The notes under the pieces: model-generated
What the model was told of the DNA's origin: nothing
Seen by the model: only the letters and a program-made list of their open reading frames with translations
The model's database searches: none
Source of the DNA: JAOUFP01 sp947085825
GTDB taxonomy: Bacteria; Nitrospirota; Thermodesulfovibrionia; Thermodesulfovibrionales; UBA6898
Assembly (NCBI GenBank): GCA_947085825.1
Contig: CAMTXX010000003.1
Location: 1-9,638, forward strand
DNA length: 9,638 nt
Direction: 5' to 3'
Translations under genes and position numbers: made by a program
Part shown: positions 5,771-9,638 of the stretch, piece by piece
Position numbering within the stretch: position 1 is the first letter of the stretch
Layout of the letters: the number at the start of each line of letters is the position of its first letter

Positions 5771-5841
5771 ATACCCGTGAACATTTTGAGCTTTTCAGAT
5801 ATCTGATGGAACAGTTGGGATTTTTTAAAGAACAAACTTAA
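5767..5841 (+). CDS. Possible 24-residue peptide overlapping the previous stop
   Basis: The ORF reads MNTREHFELFRYLMEQLG, then FFKEQT. Its start overlaps the preceding gene's stop as ATGA, and AAGGGA (5754-5759) is a well-placed ribosome site 7 nt upstream. The stop lies 14 nt before the second P460 gene, whose own GGAGGT begins just after it. The peptide is aromatic and amphipathic, with no signal or motif. It may be a real micropeptide, a translation-coupling device or a gene remnant. Confidence 0.4.
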   Translation: MNTREHFELFRYLMEQLGFFKEQT

Positions 5842-5855
5842 ATTGGAGGTGTGCC

Positions 5856-6371
5856 ATGAGAAAAGTCATTTTGATTGGGTTAGGAGTAATATTTATTCTG
5901 GGATTTGGCGTTTTTGCAGATGCAATACACGAGATTATCCCGTCAGAGACTCAGATTGTCATGCCGGGGCCGGATGCTGAAAAACTTAATGAATACATAA
6001 TCAAATATAATCCATACAGGGCATGGAGCTTGTGGCCTGATAAGGGAAGGCTTTATAAGGGTACTGAGCCGCATGGATTGCTTCTTACAACCTTCGTTAA
6101 CGACACAGCCCTGCATTCAATAAAAAAGAAAAAGGGCATGGCTGACGGTTCACTCATTGTGAAGGAAAACTATACTGCTGATAAAAAGTTCACCGCCCTT
6201 TCAGTCATGTACAAGATAAAGGGCTATAATCCTGAGGCAGGGGACTGGTTCTGGGTAAAGTATGCGCCTGACGGAAAAGTGCTTGCATCCGGCAAAGTAG
6301 AGGCTTGCATCAACTGTCATGTGAAAAGAAAAGATAATGATTATATCTTCACAGGAAAGGTCAGAAAATAA
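5856..6371 (+). CDS. Cytochrome P460-family periplasmic haem protein (second copy)
   Basis: A 171-residue exported protein that is a more typical P460-family member than the first. The signal peptide spans residues 1 to about 21 (RK, then a hydrophobic core ending GVFA). The mature part has PYRAWSLWPDKGRLYKGTEP (53-72), the DGSLIVKENY strand (97-106), GYNPEAGDWFWVKYAPDGKV (123-142) and haem-binding CINCH (151-155), followed by NDYIFTGKV. Lys103 in the IVKENY motif is conserved in my memory of the family, but its role is not established here. P460 proteins convert hydroxylamine to N2O/NO, and relatives bind NO. ATG 5856 follows TTGGAGGTG. Confidence 0.9.
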   Translation: MRKVILIGLGVIFILGFGVFADAIHEIIPSETQIVMPGPDAEKLNEYIIKYNPYRAWSLWPDKGRLYKGTEPHGLLLTTFVNDTALHSIKKKKGMADGSLIVKENYTADKKFTALSVMYKIKGYNPEAGDWFWVKYAPDGKVLASGKVEACINCHVKRKDNDYIFTGKVRK

Positions 6372-6397
6372 ATACTCAAAGAACAGGAGGAGGATTC

Positions 6398-6874
6398 ATG
6401 AAGAAAATAGTTATTTTTGCGCTTATCGTCGGTTTTTCTTTGGTGATTTCTCATTCAGCATATTCTCATGAGAAAGAACATGTGAAGGGAAAGACACAGT
6501 TCACAAAACATTTTCATGAAAGTCTTTTCCAGGTTACTGATAAGGGAGAATTCAGTATAGAGCTTTTGTTGGATGAAAAAGAATATAAAATTGGGAGCAA
6601 TGTCCTCGGCATTGTAATACATGATAAGCATGACGAAGATGTGGAAGGCGCAGAGATTAATGTCAATGTTCGGACAACCGGTGGGAATATAGAGTCGGCA
6701 GTTGTTAAAGAGAAAGGCGGCGGACTTTATACCATAGCAGGTGTGAATCCCCAAAGGGAGGGCAGATGGGAGCTTGTGATAAAGGTAAAAAAGAAAAAGA
6801 TTGAGGACAGCACAGTCTTTCTTTTCCCTGATGTTGTAAGAGGCCGTGCGCCTGCCGGGAAATATGAAAAATAG
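6398..6874 (+). CDS. Exported FixH/YtkA-like beta-sandwich protein
   Basis: A 158-residue protein with a signal peptide (1-23, cleavage after AYS). The mature N-terminus is His-rich (HEKEHVKGKTQFTKHFHE). The following domain (about 45-145) has the pattern of FixH/YtkA-type Ig-like folds: GEFSIELLLDEKEYKIGSN, IVIHDKHDEDVEGAEINV, then GGGLYTIAGVNPQREGRWEL. Such domains occur beside haem-copper oxidases, copper-handling proteins and other periplasmic redox systems. The histidines here could bind metal, which is an inference. The strong ribosome site AGGAGGAGG precedes ATG 6398, and the gene starts 26 nt after the second P460 cytochrome. It may be an accessory or assembly factor for its haem-protein neighbours. 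Confidence 0.7.
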   Translation: MKKIVIFALIVGFSLVISHSAYSHEKEHVKGKTQFTKHFHESLFQVTDKGEFSIELLLDEKEYKIGSNVLGIVIHDKHDEDVEGAEINVNVRTTGGNIESAVVKEKGGGLYTIAGVNPQREGRWELVIKVKKKKIEDSTVFLFPDVVRGRAPAGKYEK

Positions 6875-6931
6875 GAAATTGCAGAGGAATGAGAGCGTTC
6901 ATTGCGTAAGAGCCCATATCCGAGGGAAAAT

Positions 6932-7378
6932 ATGCCTCATGCTGGGTTAATGGATGCCAATGCTCTCGGGCATGAAAAGGCTTTGCTTATGAGGGCAAGG
7001 CTCCATATCCGTGGGGGAAAAAGAAGGCTGCGTCAGGGCAAGATATCGGCAGGCATTGTAACTCTTCATGACGCACTTAGCGCAGCGAGGGAGTGGTATA
7101 TGGTTTCGCCGGCACGAAGAAAAAGACTTAGTGTCGGCGGTGACGATGACATGAATGATGATAAGACTATTTTTAATCTATTGAGACGTTCTGGCGTGCT
7201 TGACGCTTCTTTCGATTATGAGTCATTTGACGGGTTGGTCGAAAAAGCATTGGATAAGGAATTGGCTGGTTATGACTATTCAGGTATCATAAAAGGAATC
7301 GAGTCAGTTATGACACAGCTTGGGGTGATGCCATTTGACGAAAGCGAACTTCCTCCAGAGGATCCGTCAACTTTTTAA
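6932..7378 (+). CDS. Conserved-looking cytoplasmic protein of unknown function
   Basis: I cannot name a family. From ATG 6932 it is 148 residues, with no signal peptide. An N-terminal basic helical part (GHEKALLMRARLHIRGGKRR, then a KISAGIVTLHDALSAA helix) is followed by an acidic C-terminal half (RRSGVLDASFDYESF, GIESVMTQLGVMPFDESELP, PPEDP). The amphipathic helices suggest a helical bundle with possible nucleic-acid or protein binding. ATG 6932 is preferred because GAGGGA lies 5 nt upstream. A TTG at 6902 would add ten residues but has no well-spaced site. It lies in the run of close genes after the FixH/YtkA-like protein and before the decayed PfpI gene. Confidence 0.6.
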   Translation: MPHAGLMDANALGHEKALLMRARLHIRGGKRRLRQGKISAGIVTLHDALSAAREWYMVSPARRKRLSVGGDDDMNDDKTIFNLLRRSGVLDASFDYESFDGLVEKALDKELAGYDYSGIIKGIESVMTQLGVMPFDESELPPEDPSTF

Positions 7379-7421
7379 AATGTAATTGTTCCTTATTACA
7401 GGCTGAAGGAAAAGGGCATTT

Positions 7422-7625
7422 ATGAAGAAAGGCAGGATTAAGAGGAAACACGGCTATAAGGTGGAGGCAAACAAAGCTTTGAAGGAGATAAAAAGCGAGG
7501 ATTATGATGCGCTTATTCTTCCCGGAGGCAGGGCGCATGAAGATGTGACTCGAAACTTTTGCAAAAAACCTGTTGTTTACCTCGGAGGCTTCTCTGTTTT
7601 GAACGGCTCATTTCAGGGAGGATGA
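7422..7625 (+). pseudogene. Decayed DJ-1/PfpI-family gene
   Basis: The 67-codon ORF retains a middle piece of a DJ-1/PfpI protein: HGYKVEANKALKEIKSEDYD followed by ALILPGGRA, which normally precedes the nucleophile elbow. About 80-90 N-terminal residues expected for the family are missing. The segment after GGRA is shortened, and KPVVYLGGF stands where families have KP(I/V)AAICHG, so the catalytic cysteine is lost. No nearby frame restores it. The 3' end overlaps the ribosome site of the next gene. An ATG with a GAAGGA-type site could still allow translation, but chaperone, deglycase or protease activity is not expected. Confidence 0.7.
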
Positions 7626-7628
7626 GAT

Positions 7629-8744
7629 ATGAACGGAGCATTATTTCAGGGTTCATGGAAGATAGCAACAATAATGGGGATACCAATTAGGGTGCATTTT
7701 TCATGGCTTATTGTTTTTGGTTTAATAACATGGTCATTATCTACTTTCTATTTTCCGCAGGCAGCCCCTGACCTGCCGACAGCCTCTTACTGGATTAAGG
7801 GTGCCATAGCAGCTCTTTTGCTTTTTGCCTCAGTTGCATTCCACGAGCTTGCCCATTCTTATATAGCAATGAAATACAGGCTTTCTATCGTGGGGATTAC
7901 ACTGTTCATTTTCGGGGGCGTTGCACAGATGAAAGGAGAACCGCCACATCCAAAAGCGGAGTTCAGGATTGCGATTGCAGGTCCCCTTTCAAGCTTTTTC
8001 CTATCAGTGTTTTTCTTTTTTCTCTACATGAATACGGTTGGCGGGACAAGGGCGCTTTTCTCTTATCTTGCACAAATCAATTTTATACTTGGGGCATTTA
8101 ATCTTATTCCTGGCTTTCCGATGGATGGAGGAAGGGTGCTGAGGTCAGCAATATGGAGTAAGACAAAGAATTTTTTTTATGCCACGCAAAAGGCATCGAT
8201 TATCGGACGAAATATTGCTTTATTTTTTATCTTCTTTGGAATCTTCTCGCTATTTGCCAGTATTCCAGGCGGCTTTTGGCTGATGCTGATAGGGTGGTTT
8301 CTCTATACCGCAGCGCAGGCTGCTTATCAACAATCAACATTTCAGGAAAGCTTGTCGGGAGTAAAGGTCAGGGATATTATGGTGAGGGATATAGTGTCGC
8401 TAAGCCCACTGATTTCAATTGATGAGGCTGTAAACGCTTACTTTCTCAGGTACGGATACGGCGGATTCCCTGTTATTGAGGGCGGCAAATTTCTCGGTAT
8501 CGTAACCTTAAAAGAGATCAAGGATATTCCAAGAGAAAATTGGTCAAGGGTGAAGATATCCGATATTTTTGTGCCTCATAATACAAGGTGGGAGGTGGCA
8601 TCCGAAGAGGACGCAATAAAGGGCATCGAACTTATGATAACAGAGGACAAAGGCAGGATTGCTGTGATAAAGGATGGAGGGCTAATTGGTCTCATTACAA
8701 GAAACGGCGTCGCACGCTATGTGCAGATTAAAGGGAAAAAGTGA
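7629..8744 (+). CDS. Site-2 protease family (M50) membrane metalloprotease with two CBS domains
   Basis: A 371-residue integral-membrane zinc protease. HELAH (72-76) supplies two zinc ligands and the catalytic Glu73. NLIPGFPMDGGR (158-169) supplies the third ligand, Asp166. Hydrophobic segments flank both, with further helices at about 196-232. The C-terminal part (about 245-367) has two CBS motifs (VRDIMVRDIVSLSPLISIDE... and KISDIFVPHNTRWEVASEED...), which in this subfamily are thought to sense adenosine nucleotides. The length is normal for CBS-M50 proteins. Substrates in this genome are unknown; anti-sigma factors or membrane regulators are typical. ATG 7629 follows GGGAGGATGAG, which lies in the end of the PfpI remnant. 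Its stop overlaps the region that initiates the dioxygenase gene. Confidence 0.92.
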   Translation: MNGALFQGSWKIATIMGIPIRVHFSWLIVFGLITWSLSTFYFPQAAPDLPTASYWIKGAIAALLLFASVAFHELAHSYIAMKYRLSIVGITLFIFGGVAQMKGEPPHPKAEFRIAIAGPLSSFFLSVFFFFLYMNTVGGTRALFSYLAQINFILGAFNLIPGFPMDGGRVLRSAIWSKTKNFFYATQKASIIGRNIALFFIFFGIFSLFASIPGGFWLMLIGWFLYTAAQAAYQQSTFQESLSGVKVRDIMVRDIVSLSPLISIDEAVNAYFLRYGYGGFPVIEGGKFLGIVTLKEIKDIPRENWSRVKISDIFVPHNTRWEVASEEDAIKGIELMITEDKGRIAVIKDGGLIGLITRNGVARYVQIKGKK

Positions 8745-8755
8745 GGATGATTATT

Positions 8756-9238
8756 ATGAATAATGACCTTAGGAATTTTCTAATCGGTATGCTTTTTTTA
8801 TTTACCATACTGTTAAATATTCCATCTTCTTATGCCTCAGAAAAATGCATACCTACAAGGCCGGATATGGAGGGGCCATTCTATAAGCCAAATGCGCCTT
8901 TAAGGAATAAAACCGGTATCGGGCTTATAGTAAAGGGAAGGGTTCTTTCTTATCCTGATTGTAAGCCGATCCCTAAAGCTGTGATTGAATACTGGCATGC
9001 AAATCCAGATGGAGTATATGATGATGCCCACAGGGCAATATTTTTTTCTGATAAAGACGGTGGATACATGTTCGTAACTAATTTTCCGGGCATCTATCCC
9101 GGAAGACCGCCGCATATACATTTAAAAATTAAGGCTGCAGGTTTCAGGCCTTTGACAACCCAGCTTTACTTCAAGAAACAGGTCAAGGAAGAAATATTTG
9201 ATATAGTGCTTGTGCCTGACAAAGGCAGGATACCGTGA
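8756..9238 (+). CDS. Exported intradiol ring-cleavage dioxygenase-like protein
   Basis: A 160-residue protein of the protocatechuate 3,4-dioxygenase/catechol 1,2-dioxygenase fold, which cleaves catechols between the hydroxyls using Fe(III). All four expected iron ligands are visible: Tyr88 (GVYDD), Tyr114 (GIYPG), His120 and His122 (PPHIH). The family motifs EGPFY and EYWHANPDGVY are present. A signal peptide covers the first about 28 residues (hydrophobic core, then SSYAS), so it acts outside the cytoplasm, unlike classical aromatic-catabolism enzymes. No ring-hydroxylating or muconate genes are nearby. ATG 8756 is chosen because TGAGGAT lies about 9 nt upstream. ATG 8747 and GTG 8741 (overlapping the protease stop) are alternatives. 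It ends the operon. Confidence 0.87.
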   Translation: MNNDLRNFLIGMLFLFTILLNIPSSYASEKCIPTRPDMEGPFYKPNAPLRNKTGIGLIVKGRVLSYPDCKPIPKAVIEYWHANPDGVYDDAHRAIFFSDKDGGYMFVTNFPGIYPGRPPHIHLKIKAAGFRPLTTQLYFKKQVKEEIFDIVLVPDKGRIP

Positions 9239-9262
9239 AGAATAAAAATCTTTTGTTTTGCA

Positions 9263-9355
9263 TGTCATTCCCGCTTGTCGGGAATCTTTCTTGAAGAAGG
9301 ATGCTGGACAAGCCAGCATGACAGAAATAAGGTAACCCTGCAGCAAGCTGCAGGG
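9263..9355. repeat. REP-like palindromic element, copy 2 (inverted)
   Basis: The core runs from TGTCAT (9263-9268) to ATGACA (9318-9323). It contains ATTCCCG/CGGGAAT (9267-9273, 9279-9285) and ATGCTGG/CCAGCAT (9301-9307, 9313-9319), with a TTTCTTGAAGAA centre. A companion hairpin, CCCTGCAGC-AA-GCTGCAGGG, lies at 9336-9355. Its reverse complement has the same order of units as copy 1. It lies 25 bp after the dioxygenase stop and may also end or stabilise the operon transcript. Confidence 0.78.
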
Positions 9356-9469
9356 AATAGCAGTTTAATCGGATAGGACAAATGACAAAAAGCAGATGCG
9401 GTTTCATAATAATCAATTGTCTATTAATACTACAGCGAAGTTTCCTGCCGATACATCATATTATATTGG
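9356..9469. other. Gene-free interval between repeat copy 2 and the right insertion sequence
   Basis: No supported gene. A 39-codon ORF from ATG 9382 runs into the insertion-sequence end (stop at 9499-9501) and starts with a hydrophobic stretch. It could be the beginning of a gene cut by the element, but its ribosome site is weak and the sequence is not recognisable. Confidence 0.35.
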
Positions 9470-9638
9470 TAAGGCGTCAAAATTCCCCCTTAGAAAACTG
9501 ACCTTTACCCACAACCTCGCCTGCTGGACACGGTATTGCGCCGCAGTTGTGGGACAGCGCTGACCATGACCTTCCAGATTTCGGTGATATCGTCAAGCCG
9601 TTGTATCCCGAGCCACAGGGTTTGAGTGCCTGGATCGC
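9470..9638 (-). mobile_element. End of an IS4-like insertion sequence (partial)
   Basis: The element runs off the window at 9638. Inside are the last 43 codons of a minus-strand transposase and about 30 bp of non-coding end (near GGCGTCAAAATTCCCCC, 9473-9489), taken as the approximate terminus. Base composition rises in G+C here compared with the AT-rich intergenic DNA before it. The boundary is approximate because no second terminal repeat is available. Confidence 0.5.
9505..9638 (-). CDS. IS4-type transposase, C-terminal end (partial)
   Basis: On the minus strand a frame open from the window edge ends with TAA at 9505-9507. It begins DPGTQTLWLGIQRLDDITEI and continues WKVM. The pattern PGxxxLWxGxxRLxDI followed by a short tail is characteristic of the C-terminus of IS4-type DDE transposases, just after the catalytic domain. 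The catalytic residues lie outside the window. The frame is the only one of the three minus-strand frames here with such a motif. The exact family (IS4 or a relative) is a judgement from memory. Confidence 0.55.
   Translation of the reverse strand, partial: DPGTQTLWLGIQRLDDITEIWKVMVSAVPQLRRNTVSSRRGCG

Noticed and set aside
6455..6754. Minus-strand 99-codon ORF
   Set aside because: It lies wholly inside the FixH/YtkA-like gene, which has a signal peptide and a strong ribosome site.
9122..9416. Minus-strand ORFs of 74-77 codons over the second palindromic element
   Set aside because: They overlap the end of the dioxygenase and read through the palindromic repeat. No protein family is recognisable.
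9382..9501. 39-codon ORF starting MTKSRCGFII
   Set aside because: The ribosome site is weak, no homology is recognisable, and it ends inside the insertion-sequence terminus. It may be the stub of a disrupted gene but is not supported enough to call.

Overview
The window is AT-rich bacterial DNA. All the non-mobile genes are on the + strand, with good Shine-Dalgarno sites and many haem-c (CxxCH) proteins. The mix of two cytochrome P460-family proteins, a membrane haem protein fused to cytochrome c, a Tpx peroxiredoxin and intergenic palindromes built around TGTCAT...ATGACA suggests an environmental Gram-negative lineage with periplasmic redox chemistry. Nitrospirota or a deltaproteobacterial group is my guess from gene content; nothing in the window proves it.

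Layout. (1) 1-138: one end of an insertion sequence whose transposase N-terminus (minus strand) looks ISL3-like. It has landed in, and removed the 5' end of, a sulfite-oxidase-like molybdopterin gene (139-661). A short Tat-signal ORF follows (663-884) and stops exactly at the edge of a 247-bp nested inverted repeat (882-1128). (2) 1129-1501: no convincing gene, only a hairpin region and the leader of the next gene. (3) 1502-4060: an electron-transfer set made of a small periplasmic cytochrome c, a stem-loop, a four-helix membrane protein with a C-terminal cytochrome c domain, and an unusual ORF joining the N-terminal domain of a GH15 glucoamylase/trehalase-like protein to a complete ferredoxin-NADP reductase-like flavoprotein. 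(4) 4063-4177: a consensus sigma70-type promoter (TTGACA, 16-bp spacer, TATAAT) in front of a tiny cysteine peptide. (5) 4250-4348: a REP-like palindromic element. (6) 4471-9238: a tightly packed + strand run: P460 cytochrome, Tpx, DUF6952-like protein, 24-codon ORF, second P460 cytochrome, FixH/YtkA-like exported protein, conserved hypothetical, decayed DJ-1/PfpI gene, site-2 protease with CBS domains, exported intradiol dioxygenase. (7) 9263-9355: a second REP-like element in the opposite orientation. (8) About 9470-9638: the 3' end of a different insertion sequence, with an IS4-type transposase C-terminus on the minus strand.

How it may work together (inference): the c-type cytochromes, the membrane haem protein and the flavin reductase could form an electron path across the membrane. 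The P460/Tpx run looks like a stress operon against reactive nitrogen and oxygen species, with P460-fold haem proteins in the periplasm and Tpx in the cytoplasm. The left flank shows clear gene decay caused by mobile DNA, and both window edges lie inside insertion sequences.
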